Part shown: positions 19,210 through 27,342 of the stretch, one piece after another
How the letters are laid out: every line of letters begins with the position of its first letter
Position numbering within the stretch: the first letter of the stretch is position 1
NCBI RefSeq assembly: GCF_017810075.1
Contig: NZ_JADNYK010000001.1
Location: 124,001-188,000, forward strand
DNA: 64,000 bases
Direction: 5' to 3'
Source of the DNA: Pseudozobellia sp. WGM2
Lineage (GTDB): Bacteria > Bacteroidota > Bacteroidia > Flavobacteriales > Flavobacteriaceae
The notes under the pieces: generated by a model
Database searches by the model: none
Told to the model about the DNA's origin: nothing
Seen by the model: the letters and a program-made list of their open reading frames with translations, nothing else
Translations under genes and position numbers: made by a program

Positions 19210-21963
19210 TTAATTTTGACTTCTATTTTCCCATTTGAGGTCGCTCAAGATAGAGCTCTTGATTCCGATAAAAAAGTACCAACGGCTATAGGTGCCAAAG
19301 GGGGTCCAGTTAAAATTCATTCTAAAACTTTTCAGGTCCCGTTCAAAACGCAATTGTGTGAGAGTGAAGCCTTTGTTCTTAAAATCGTATCCGGATGAGC
19401 CACCCACTTTCCATCGAGGGGAAAGTTCAATATCGCCGGAGAACATTAACGAATGGCTACTGAATTCATTTTGGCGTGCCGAATTAAGGTAAGAGGCAGA
19501 ATAGGCCAATCTAAAATTCCATGGTATTTTGGTTGCATAGGGTGGGTTTTCGATATCCTCATCCTCATCGCGGTCGCCATATTCATCCTCTATAAGGCGA
19601 TTGTTGTAATTATCCGATCGCCCAAAAAGGTCATCGTCTCGACCACCACTTTGTGCTACGTAGTCATAGGCACCTGGTTCGTCTTCATCCTCCTCTTCTT
19701 CCTCTTTTTTCTTTTTTCCGAAGGTTTCGCTATCAATAGAATAGCCGACATTAATATTGGCCTGGGTTAAGCGAAAGAGACTTCCACCATTATCTATATT
19801 GAACTTTTCGATACGTCTTCCGTTATTGTCTATCGCATAGGGGTCAAGGCCTGCGGAGAAGTTTATCGACATTTTATTATTGATAATGTTCGTACCTCCA
19901 TTCACTCTTAAGGGGCTTAATCTCAACGAATCAGATTCAAAATTGTATCCCGTAGAAATATTGAAGTTATTGAGAATGGAAACCTTTTTAGCCTCTAAGG
20001 CAGTCGAGTCTTTGTCGGTTACCTTGGCCTCTAAGGTGTTTGCTAAAGAGAAGCTCAAACTATTCGATTTTCCTAAACTGGGTGCGCCGTTCAAAGTGCC
20101 TTCAAAACGACTATATTGAACAACTTCTCCGGTATCGTTGTTCAAGTATTCATCGTAAAATTGGTCAAAAGAAGGTGCATAGCCGTAGCTCAAAGAAGGT
20201 CTCATGACGTGTCTTATCGCTTGAATCTTTTTGTCTTCACCGAAATTGAAAGTACCGTAGACAGTTGTACCGACACTGGCACTTAAGTTATACTTATTGT
20301 ATCGGTCAAAACCGGGAATAGTGTCACGTACTACAGCTCCCCTGTCGTCTTCTTCGCCCAGCTCGTAGCGTTGTCGGTAGGTTTCAAGTGCCCAAACATC
20401 TTCATAACTTCCGCCCATACTAACACTAAAAAATTTGGCGACCTTAAAGTTGGTGCTAATGGGTATTCGATGTCGGGCCCCCACTTTGGCGTCATCGAAC
20501 ATGGCAGCTTTTAAAAAATCTTCATCATTGGTGGTCAGTTGGTTACGTGCGTTTACATCGTATTGAAAATTAATGTTCTGTAAAGCTCCTTTTTTGATGC
20601 CATCTCTTTTTGCGAAGGGAAATATTCGCTCCATACTTGCCTGAAAGGTAGGTAGGGTCATTTGAATATTATCTTGGTCAGGGTTCGCCCTCGCCGATGC
20701 ACTTGTATTTTGTGAATGCGTTGCCGTCAAACTCATATTCACCGAAGGATAATTCGGGAAGGTCTTAGAATACGAAATCGATGATGATAAATTGTTATTT
20801 TGTGTAAGGGGCAGGTTTACTTGGTTCAGCGAGTTTTGATAATACGAACTACTACCCAAATTCACACTGGCTGAAAATCGAGAGTTGGGACTCGCTTTTG
20901 TGTCTTGCGAATGCGATACTTGAATATTCCAAACTTTGGAATTGGCGTAATCGTCAAACCCTCTCTGACTGGTGACCAAATTTTCATACCGAAAATTAAT
21001 ATTGCCCCGGTATCTATATCTTTTGGTATAAACGGTGGCAGTTCTGAACCCATAGCTTCCATTCGTGTAAAAATCACCGGTTAGGGTTAAATCTGCATAT
21101 TCGCTAAAAGGCAAGTAGTAACCACCATTCTGTAAAAAATATCCGCGGTTGGGGTCATTACCGAATGTTGGCATCATTAGACCAGCCGTTCGGCCAACGG
21201 TCAATGGAAAATAAGCAAATGGCAATGCGACAGGTGTAGGCACATCGGCAATGTAAAGATTACTGAAACCAGCGATGACTTTCTTCTTCGGTACAAATTT
21301 GGCTTTGCGAATGCGTATGTAATAATCGGGATTCACCGTATCTTTTGAAGTCGTTATTTTGGCTTCGTTCATAAAGTATACCGAGTCATTTTCTTTTTTC
21401 GTAATCTCGGCATACACTTTCATGGCGTCGCTACCCAATTGGCCCAGACCTGCTTGTTGCTCTGTTCTTGAATTAAAGATAAGTGCCTTCTCCGTATCAA
21501 AATTGAAGCGAATACTGTCAGGTCTAACTTCGTTATCCCCTTGTTTGAAGTAGGGCAGTTGCGTGTAATTGCCCAATGAATCTTTCATACGGCCCGCGTA
21601 GACTTCATTCTTCACATAATCCATTATAATAATACCTGCCTTCAGTTCGGTATCTTGATAATAGATCTCAGCTTCATTATAGAGGTATATTTTCTGGTCT
21701 TTCTGACTAAGTTTTACATAATCTTTAGCCTTGTATTTGATTTTATCAAGAAGTAGGCCCGGCTGTCTTTTTAGCGTGTCTTTAGCGGTCGAGTCTTTTT
21801 GTGTCGAATTGCTTTTTATAGGGCCAGGAAAGAGGGGAGCCACAAGTGTATCGCTCTCAGCCTTAATCGGTAAGGGAATGATACCATCTTCTTGGGCAGT
21901 GACCGAAAGAGTGCCGACCAATAGCAATGCCAGTAAAAGAAAAAGCTGTTTGTTTGATTGCAA
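19210..21963 (-). CDS. lptD: LptD-type outer-membrane LPS-assembly protein
   Basis: A 917-residue outer-membrane beta-barrel that should insert lipopolysaccharide into the outer leaflet. Seen: N-terminal signal (LFLLLALLLVGTLSVTAQ), an LptA/OstA-like jellyroll (about 75-230, with KIYLYNEAEIYYQDTELKAG), the LptD barrel core (about 235-905) with the conserved PLTVGRTAGLMMPTFG and aromatic-rich beta strands to the end. Most likely start is TTG at 21963, as no in-frame ATG gives the signal peptide. Odd: residues about 747-805 form two strongly acidic low-complexity patches, probably an exposed loop. The partner LptE is not visible nearby. It is divergent from the amidase gene. Confidence 0.9.
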   Translation of the reverse strand: MQSNKQLFLLLALLLVGTLSVTAQEDGIIPLPIKAESDTLVAPLFPGPIKSNSTQKDSTAKDTLKRQPGLLLDKIKYKAKDYVKLSQKDQKIYLYNEAEIYYQDTELKAGIIIMDYVKNEVYAGRMKDSLGNYTQLPYFKQGDNEVRPDSIRFNFDTEKALIFNSRTEQQAGLGQLGSDAMKVYAEITKKENDSVYFMNEAKITTSKDTVNPDYYIRIRKAKFVPKKKVIAGFSNLYIADVPTPVALPFAYFPLTVGRTAGLMMPTFGNDPNRGYFLQNGGYYLPFSEYADLTLTGDFYTNGSYGFRTATVYTKRYRYRGNINFRYENLVTSQRGFDDYANSKVWNIQVSHSQDTKASPNSRFSASVNLGSSSYYQNSLNQVNLPLTQNNNLSSSISYSKTFPNYPSVNMSLTATHSQNTSASARANPDQDNIQMTLPTFQASMERIFPFAKRDGIKKGALQNINFQYDVNARNQLTTNDEDFLKAAMFDDAKVGARHRIPISTNFKVAKFFSVSMGGSYEDVWALETYRQRYELGEEDDRGAVVRDTIPGFDRYNKYNLSASVGTTVYGTFNFGEDKKIQAIRHVMRPSLSYGYAPSFDQFYDEYLNNDTGEVVQYSRFEGTLNGAPSLGKSNSLSFSLANTLEAKVTDKDSTALEAKKVSILNNFNISTGYNFESDSLRLSPLRVNGGTNIINNKMSINFSAGLDPYAIDNNGRRIEKFNIDNGGSLFRLTQANINVGYSIDSETFGKKKKEEEEEDEDEPGAYDYVAQSGGRDDDLFGRSDNYNNRLIEDEYGDRDEDEDIENPPYATKIPWNFRLAYSASYLNSARQNEFSSHSLMFSGDIELSPRWKVGGSSGYDFKNKGFTLTQLRFERDLKSFRMNFNWTPFGTYSRWYFFIGIKSSILSDLKWENRSQN

Positions 21964-21983
21964 GGCTATATATCCTATTTTTG
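21953..21983 (+). promoter_or_regulatory. Bacteroidota-type promoter for the amidase gene
   Basis: TTTG at 21953-21956, a 19-base spacer, then TATTTTTG at 21976-21983, an exact match to the TTTG(-33)/TAnnTTTG(-7) consensus. It would start transcription near 21990, leaving a leader of about 80 bases before the ATG at 22068. The -33 element overlaps the first codons of lptD on the other strand. Confidence 0.65.
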
Positions 21984-22067
21984 TAAGCGTTTGGCTTGGC
22001 TTTCGGAGGTCAAACTTACATATATTTTTTCTTCCCCTGATAGGGTGTTACCATAAATTTAACCATA

Positions 22068-23447
22068 ATGAAAGCTTTGAAATACAGTGTGAGCGTGCAT
22101 GCAATAGAGTTTTGTTTACTTCTTGCCATAACATTTAGCTCGCCACTTATATCTTTTGGCAAAAGTACTGATACATTACAAAACGACGAGAAATTCGTCG
22201 TTGTTTTAGATGCTGGTCATGGGGGGCACGATCCTGGTAATTTAGGAAATGGATATTTAGAGAAGAATATTGCATTGAATATCGTACTCAAGGCCGGTGA
22301 AATTTTAGAGAAAGACCCCAATATTAAAGTTATCTATACGCGTAAGGATGATACTTTCGTCGACCTATATGTTAGAGGTGAAATTGCGAACAAGGCCAAT
22401 GCCGATGTTTTTGTGTCGGTACATTGTGATTCGCACACTTCAAATGCTCATGGTGCAGGCACCTTTGTTTTAGGGCTGCACGCCAATAAGCAGAACTTTG
22501 AAGTTGCTAAAAAAGAGAACTCGGTAATTTATTTAGAAGACAATTATCAAAAGCGATATGCCGATTATGATATTAACTCACCAGAGTCGGTTATCGGCTT
22601 GACCATAATGCAAGAAGAGTTTTTAGATAATAGCATTGGGCTGGCAAAAGTGATCCAAGATAATTTTTCGAACAAACTAAAACGTACCGACCGCAAAGTG
22701 AAGCAAGCCGGTTTTATTGTGTTACATCAAACTTTTATGCCAAGTGTTCTGGTAGAGACCGGTTTTTTGACCAATAAGCAAGAAGGGGCTTATCTTAATT
22801 CGAAAAAAGGCCAATCTGAAATGGGTACCTCTATTGCAGAAGCAATTGTTGATTACAAAAACACTGCCCAAGCGAATAGGGCAGATATGGGTTCTAGTGT
22901 TGTGGAGGTTCCTGCACCTCTAAAAGAGGTTAAAAAACCGGTAAAGAAAGAGGTTGAGAAAAAGAAAAGTGATATAGCCCAAAAATCTGAATCTAGAAAA
23001 GAAAAAGATTTGATAGCTTCAAACGAACTTATCGAGAAACCTAATAATTCTAAGGCTGAAAAGGAGGCTGCACAAATCATTGAAGAGGCTGCAAATAAGA
23101 AAAAGTCAGAGGTGGTTTCTCTAGACACAAAGCCAGTTGCCGCAGAGGAAAATGATAAAATTGCCATTGCCGAAAAAGAAAAGTCGGATAAGTCTACCAT
23201 TATTTATAAAATTCAGATTATGGCAAGTGCGAAGAACTTACCTTTAAGACCTGAATCTTTCAATGGTCTGAATCGCGTGGCAAAAGAACCTTTTAAAAAT
23301 TTGTATAGGTATGTGTATGGAAGTACGCAGTCTTTAGAGGAGGCCAAGATGATGAAGCGTAATGCCGATCAAAAGGGGTATACGACTTCCTATATAGTGG
23401 CCTATAAAAATGGAGAGCGGATTCCCTTTAAAGACAGTTTAAAATAG
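22068..23447 (+). CDS. N-acetylmuramoyl-L-alanine amidase (Amidase_3) with C-terminal SPOR-like region
   Basis: A zinc amidase that cuts the bond between N-acetylmuramic acid and L-alanine in peptidoglycan, acting in the periplasm during cell separation. Seen: signal peptide (about 1-35), the catalytic Amidase_3 domain (about 42-260) with VVLDAGHGGHDPGN (zinc His), LEKNIALNIVLKAG (zinc Glu), VSVHCDSHTS (zinc His) and VLVETGFLTN (catalytic Glu); a Lys/Glu-rich linker (about 270-370); and a C-terminal SPOR-like part (about 375-455, IYKIQIMASAKNLPL, YRYVYGSTQSLEEAKMMK) that should bind denuded septal glycan. 459 residues. The MCE gene follows after 100 bases, an arrangement common in this family of bacteria. 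Confidence 0.93.
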   Translation: MKALKYSVSVHAIEFCLLLAITFSSPLISFGKSTDTLQNDEKFVVVLDAGHGGHDPGNLGNGYLEKNIALNIVLKAGEILEKDPNIKVIYTRKDDTFVDLYVRGEIANKANADVFVSVHCDSHTSNAHGAGTFVLGLHANKQNFEVAKKENSVIYLEDNYQKRYADYDINSPESVIGLTIMQEEFLDNSIGLAKVIQDNFSNKLKRTDRKVKQAGFIVLHQTFMPSVLVETGFLTNKQEGAYLNSKKGQSEMGTSIAEAIVDYKNTAQANRADMGSSVVEVPAPLKEVKKPVKKEVEKKKSDIAQKSESRKEKDLIASNELIEKPNNSKAEKEAAQIIEEAANKKKSEVVSLDTKPVAAEENDKIAIAEKEKSDKSTIIYKIQIMASAKNLPLRPESFNGLNRVAKEPFKNLYRYVYGSTQSLEEAKMMKRNADQKGYTTSYIVAYKNGERIPFKDSLK

Positions 23448-23547
23448 CTTTAGAGAAGATAAATAATAACCTTCCATATTTTATTTCTAATTTTGTTAAG
23501 AACCCTTAGATTTTAAATAGTCGCTATTAACCCCAAAATCTATTCTT

Positions 23548-24522
23548 TTGAAACTATCCAGGGAAATTAAAACAGGCATTGTCGTAATTGGCGGTATACT
23601 CTTGTTCATTTTAGGCTTTAGCTATTTGAAATCATCACCTTTGTTTGAGAACGGCAAGACGATATATGCCGTCTATAAAGATGTAGGTGGTCTTCAGGTT
23701 GGTACTCCGGTTACCGTCAACGGTTTTACGGTGGGCAATGTAACGGATATAAGTTTTAAAGACCGAGGAGGCAGTCTAGCGGTTACTCTTTTTGTGAAAA
23801 GCGATTTTGAGTTTTCAAAGCAAAGTTTAGCAGAATTGTATGATACCGGTATTATCGGTGGAAAGGGTATACAGATCAAACCCGTATTCGATGGTTCGCC
23901 TATAGCCAAGACAGGCGATACGCTACCAAGTCAAACGCAACCGGGACTTACTCAATTGGTTCAAAAACAATTGACGCCATTACAGAAAAAGGTGGAGGGG
24001 GCGATGACCAATGCCGATACGCTGCTTAGAAACGTAAATGACGTTCTAGACGATAAAGCAAGAAGAGATTTACGTGAAACATTGAGCGGACTCAATTCTA
24101 CAGTAGCAAGCTTTCAAAGAAGTGCAGAGGTCTTGAACAGGATCTTGAGCACTAATGAGGGTAAGCTTGAAGGTTCTTTAAAGAATTTTGAAGCGCTTAC
24201 CGCAAATTTTTCGAAGTTGTCAGATTCACTGAATAATGCTGGTTTAGGTAGAACCTTAGCAAATTTAGAATCAAGTATGGCAAACCTGAATACATTGATG
24301 GCGCGAATTGAGAGTGGTCAGGGTACCTTAGGTAAACTCACTAAGGACGAAGAACTTTATGAGAATTTAAATAACGCCTCACGTGAGTTAGACCTGTTAT
24401 TGCAAGATTTTCGTTTGAACCCCAAACGCTATGTTAACGTTTCGGTATTTGGTAAAAAGCAAAAGGAATATGAGCTACCGGAAGAAGATCCTGCGGCAAA
24501 GCCTAATGTAGAGAATCAATGA
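23548..24522 (+). CDS. MlaD/MCE-family lipid-transport protein
   Basis: A 324-residue membrane-anchored substrate-binding protein of an MCE (Mla-type) phospholipid transporter. Seen: one N-terminal membrane helix (GIVVIGGILLFILGFSYL, 10-27), the MCE beta-barrel domain (about 38-118; TIYAVYKDVGGLQVGTPVTV and GIIGGKGIQIKP) and a long helical C-terminal part (about 135-290) with RSAEVLNRIL-type coiled-coil heptads, which can form a tunnel. The start is TTG at 23548. It overlaps the next gene by the ATGA-type junction at 24519-24522, so translation is coupled. The partner permease and ATPase genes are not in the window. A TAATTTTG -7 box lies at 23488-23495. Confidence 0.9.
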   Translation: MKLSREIKTGIVVIGGILLFILGFSYLKSSPLFENGKTIYAVYKDVGGLQVGTPVTVNGFTVGNVTDISFKDRGGSLAVTLFVKSDFEFSKQSLAELYDTGIIGGKGIQIKPVFDGSPIAKTGDTLPSQTQPGLTQLVQKQLTPLQKKVEGAMTNADTLLRNVNDVLDDKARRDLRETLSGLNSTVASFQRSAEVLNRILSTNEGKLEGSLKNFEALTANFSKLSDSLNNAGLGRTLANLESSMANLNTLMARIESGQGTLGKLTKDEELYENLNNASRELDLLLQDFRLNPKRYVNVSVFGKKQKEYELPEEDPAAKPNVENQ

Positions 24523-25847
24523 TGGAATATCTTCCTAATATTATATTTGCCTTTGTACTGGTTGCGGGTATCGGTTATTTCACTAGAAATGTGAACCGAC
24601 TCAGAAGAAACATCAAATTGGGTAAAGATGTCGATGTCTCTGATAATACTGGCCAGCGTTGGAGAAATATGGCTAAAATTGCCCTTGGCCAGACTAAAAT
24701 GGTAGTACGACCAATAGCTGGTATATTACATGTAATTGTCTACGTAGGCTTTATCGTCATTAATATTGAGGTTCTTGAAATAATAATTGATGGGCTTTTG
24801 GGTACACATCGTATTTTCGGTTCTTTAGGGGTGTTATATGATGTGCTCATCGCTTCATTTGAGGTGTTGGCATTATTGGTGATTATTTCGGTTTCTGCAT
24901 TTTGGGTGAGAAGAAATATTATTCGGCTTAAAAGATTTATCAAACCAGAAATGAAAGGTTGGCCCAAGCAAGATGGCAATATGATTCTATATATAGAATT
25001 GGTATTGATGATTTTGTTTCTGACCATGAATGCAGCTGATTATCAATTACAGCAATTAGACGCTGCTCATTATACAAAAGCAGGCGCTTTTCCTATAAGC
25101 CAAATTATTGCCCCGCTTTTCGAAGGGTTGTCCATCTCTTCTTTGATAGTTGTAGAGCGAATAGCTTGGTGGTTGCATATTGTGGGCATTCTGTTCTTTT
25201 TGAACTATCTCTATTATTCAAAGCACTTACATATTTTATTGGCTTTCCCAAATACCTATTATGGTAAAGTTAAACCGAAAGGTCAGTTTAAAAACTTGGA
25301 TGCGGTCACCGAAGAAGTGAAGTTAATGTTAGACCCATCGGCAGACCCTTTTGCCGCACCTGCGGAAGATGCTGCCGAACCTGAAAAATTTGGCGCTTCT
25401 GATGTTACGGATTTAAACTGGGTTCAACTACTTAATGCCTATACCTGTACTGAATGCGGTAGGTGCACCGATGAGTGCCCGGCAAACCAGACCGGAAAGA
25501 AACTTTCTCCGAGAAAGATAATGATGGATACTCGAGACCGATTAGAGGAAGTAGGTAAGAATTTAGAAGCCAACAAAGGTAAATTTGTAGAAGATAACAA
25601 TCAATTGCTCGATAATTATATTACCCGAGAGGAGCTTTGGGCGTGCACCACATGCAATGCCTGTGTGCAGGCATGTCCGGTAAGTATCGACCCTTTATCC
25701 ATAATTATGGATATGCGTCAATATTTGGTTATGGAGCAATCAGCGGCACCGACTGATTTAAATAATATGATGGGTAACGTAGAGAATAATGGAGCCCCAT
25801 GGCCGTTCAATCAGATGGATCGATTGAATTGGGCCAATGAAGACTAG
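24519..25847 (+). CDS. Membrane-bound (Fe-S)-binding protein, heterodisulfide-reductase C/GlpC-like
   Basis: A 442-residue redox protein with several membrane helices in the first 240 residues (for example about 4-20, 70-90, 105-128, 150-168 and 220-240), followed by a cytoplasmic ferredoxin-like domain with two [4Fe-4S] sites: CTECGRCTDECP beginning at Cys310 and CTTCNACVQACP beginning at Cys376. This architecture resembles NarI/HdrE-type membrane subunits fused to an HdrC-like ferredoxin and predicts electron transfer between the quinone pool and a soluble partner. The next gene encodes an HdrB-like protein with CCG domains, the expected partner. It overlaps the MCE gene by four bases. The physiological substrate is unknown. 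Confidence 0.85.
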   Translation: MMEYLPNIIFAFVLVAGIGYFTRNVNRLRRNIKLGKDVDVSDNTGQRWRNMAKIALGQTKMVVRPIAGILHVIVYVGFIVINIEVLEIIIDGLLGTHRIFGSLGVLYDVLIASFEVLALLVIISVSAFWVRRNIIRLKRFIKPEMKGWPKQDGNMILYIELVLMILFLTMNAADYQLQQLDAAHYTKAGAFPISQIIAPLFEGLSISSLIVVERIAWWLHIVGILFFLNYLYYSKHLHILLAFPNTYYGKVKPKGQFKNLDAVTEEVKLMLDPSADPFAAPAEDAAEPEKFGASDVTDLNWVQLLNAYTCTECGRCTDECPANQTGKKLSPRKIMMDTRDRLEEVGKNLEANKGKFVEDNNQLLDNYITREELWACTTCNACVQACPVSIDPLSIIMDMRQYLVMEQSAAPTDLNNMMGNVENNGAPWPFNQMDRLNWANED

Positions 25848-25904
25848 AGATTACATATCTCTTTACTCCGAATAATGATTATTAAGTGAAATAGAATTTG
25901 AATA

Positions 25905-26696
25905 ATGGCAGAAGAACTGAAAGTTCCAACGATGGCCGAATTATTTGCGGCAGGCAAGAGTCCCGAAGTATTGTTTTGGGTGGGTTGTGCAGGTAGTTTT
26001 GATGATAGGGCAAAGAAAATAACAAAAGCTTTCGTTCAATTATTAACAAAGGCCAATGTATCTTTTGCCGTGTTGGGTACCGAAGAAAGTTGTACCGGCG
26101 ACCCTGCCAAACGAGCCGGTAATGAATTTTTGTTTCAGATGCAGGCAATGACCAATATAGAGGTAATGAACGCCTATGAAATCAAGAAAATTGTTACTGC
26201 CTGTCCCCATTGCTTTAACACCATTAAAAATGAGTACCCTGGTTTAGGTGGTAAATATGAAGTCGTTCACCATACGCAATTTTTGAAACAACTGTTTGAA
26301 GAAGGACGCATATCTTTAGAAGGTGGCAAATTCAAAGGTAAAAGAATTACGTACCATGATCCCTGTTACTTGGGTAGGGCAAATAATATATTTGAGGCCC
26401 CGAGAGAGTTGATAAGAAAACTTGATGCCGAACTGGTAGAGATGAAAAGCTGTAAGCAACGAGGTCTTTGTTGTGGTGCCGGTGGGGCACAGATGTTTAA
26501 AGAGCCCGAAGAAGGTGATAAAGATGTAAATATTGAACGTACGGAACAGGCTATGGAGGTTGAACCTGAAATTATTGCGGCGGCTTGTCCGTTCTGTAAT
26601 ACGATGATGACAGATGGTGTAAAGAATAAGGAAAAAGAAGATTCCGTTGCGGTTATGGATATTGCAGAGCTTATCGCTTCGGCAGAAAATTTATAG
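25905..26696 (+). CDS. (Fe-S)-binding protein with paired CCG domains, HdrB/LutA-like
   Basis: A 263-residue cytoplasmic protein with two cysteine-rich CCG domains like those of HdrB, GlpC and LutA. Cysteines are seen in WVGCAGSFDD, ESCTGDPAKRAG and ACPHCFNTIK for the first domain, and in HDPCYLGRANN, MKSCKQRGLCCGAGGAQMF and ACPFCNTMM for the second. Such domains hold an unusual non-cubane or standard [4Fe-4S] cluster that handles thiol/disulfide or 2-hydroxy-acid chemistry. It follows the membrane ferredoxin gene after 57 bases, so the pair should form one two-component oxidoreductase. No flavin or lactate dehydrogenase subunit is nearby to indicate the substrate. Confidence 0.88.
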   Translation: MAEELKVPTMAELFAAGKSPEVLFWVGCAGSFDDRAKKITKAFVQLLTKANVSFAVLGTEESCTGDPAKRAGNEFLFQMQAMTNIEVMNAYEIKKIVTACPHCFNTIKNEYPGLGGKYEVVHHTQFLKQLFEEGRISLEGGKFKGKRITYHDPCYLGRANNIFEAPRELIRKLDAELVEMKSCKQRGLCCGAGGAQMFKEPEEGDKDVNIERTEQAMEVEPEIIAAACPFCNTMMTDGVKNKEKEDSVAVMDIAELIASAENL

Positions 26697-26754
26697 TCTC
26701 GATTGGTATTGTTTTTGAATAGGATGGAGTGAAACCCTCAAATTAAATGAGAAC

Positions 26755-27237
26755 ATGTTAGTAGAATTTGAAAAATTGCCTGAAACTTCTCGCGTTTGGA
26801 TCTACCAGGCCAATCGGTCATTTACCGATAGTGAATTGACAGAAATTCAAAGTGAGTTAAACGAGTTTATCAAAGAGTGGACAGCCCACGGAAGTTCGTT
26901 GAGTGCGGGGTATGAAATCAGGTATAAGCGATTTATTATTATCGGTCTTGATCAGTCACAAACCTCGGCTTCAGGTTGTTCTATTGACACGTCGGTCCGT
27001 TTTATTCAACATTTAGAAAAAAAATATGATGTTGAACTGTTAGATAAAATGAACGTCTCTTATAAGCAAGGAGAATATATTGCCTACAAGCCTCTAATAG
27101 ACTTTAAAAAAATGGCAAAACAAAAAGCGGTTTCAAAAAATACTATTGTTTTTAATAACCTTGTGAACAATAAACAAGAGTATGAAGATCATTGGGAGGT
27201 GCCTGCGGCCGAAAGTTGGCATTCACGCTTCATGTAA
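26755..27237 (+). CDS. Conserved small Bacteroidota protein of unknown function
   Basis: A 160-residue soluble protein with no signal peptide or membrane segment. I recognise it as a conserved flavobacterial family that is often labelled ABC transporter ATPase in databases, but no Walker A or signature motif is visible, so that label is not supported. Notable conserved-looking stretches are VWIYQANRSFTDSEL (about 14-28), TAHGSSLSAGYEIRYKRFIIIGLDQ (split across about 43-66), and SGCSIDTSVRFI with one Cys (about 71-84). It lies 58 bases after the HdrB-like gene on the same strand, so a role with the iron-sulfur pair is possible but unproven. Confidence 0.75.
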   Translation: MLVEFEKLPETSRVWIYQANRSFTDSELTEIQSELNEFIKEWTAHGSSLSAGYEIRYKRFIIIGLDQSQTSASGCSIDTSVRFIQHLEKKYDVELLDKMNVSYKQGEYIAYKPLIDFKKMAKQKAVSKNTIVFNNLVNNKQEYEDHWEVPAAESWHSRFM

Positions 27238-27342
27238 CTATTCGTACTACAACCATTTCGAAGTATTGATTTCATTATAAGTATCCGATGAAATGCAATA
27301 TTTTTTTTAGTTTTCAGTTATTGCCATAGACCTGTTCTTACT

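Noticed and set aside
19453-19770. 105-codon hydrophobic plus-strand frame inside lptD
   Set aside because: Produced by reading the acidic insertion of lptD in antisense; hydrophobicity is an artefact.
22853-23200. 115-codon minus-strand frame inside the amidase gene
   Set aside because: Antisense to the Lys/Glu-rich linker, which gives a Phe/Ser-rich artificial protein.
26755-27237. Annotation of the 160-residue protein as an ABC transporter ATPase
   Set aside because: No Walker A, signature or Walker B motif is visible; I treat it as unknown.
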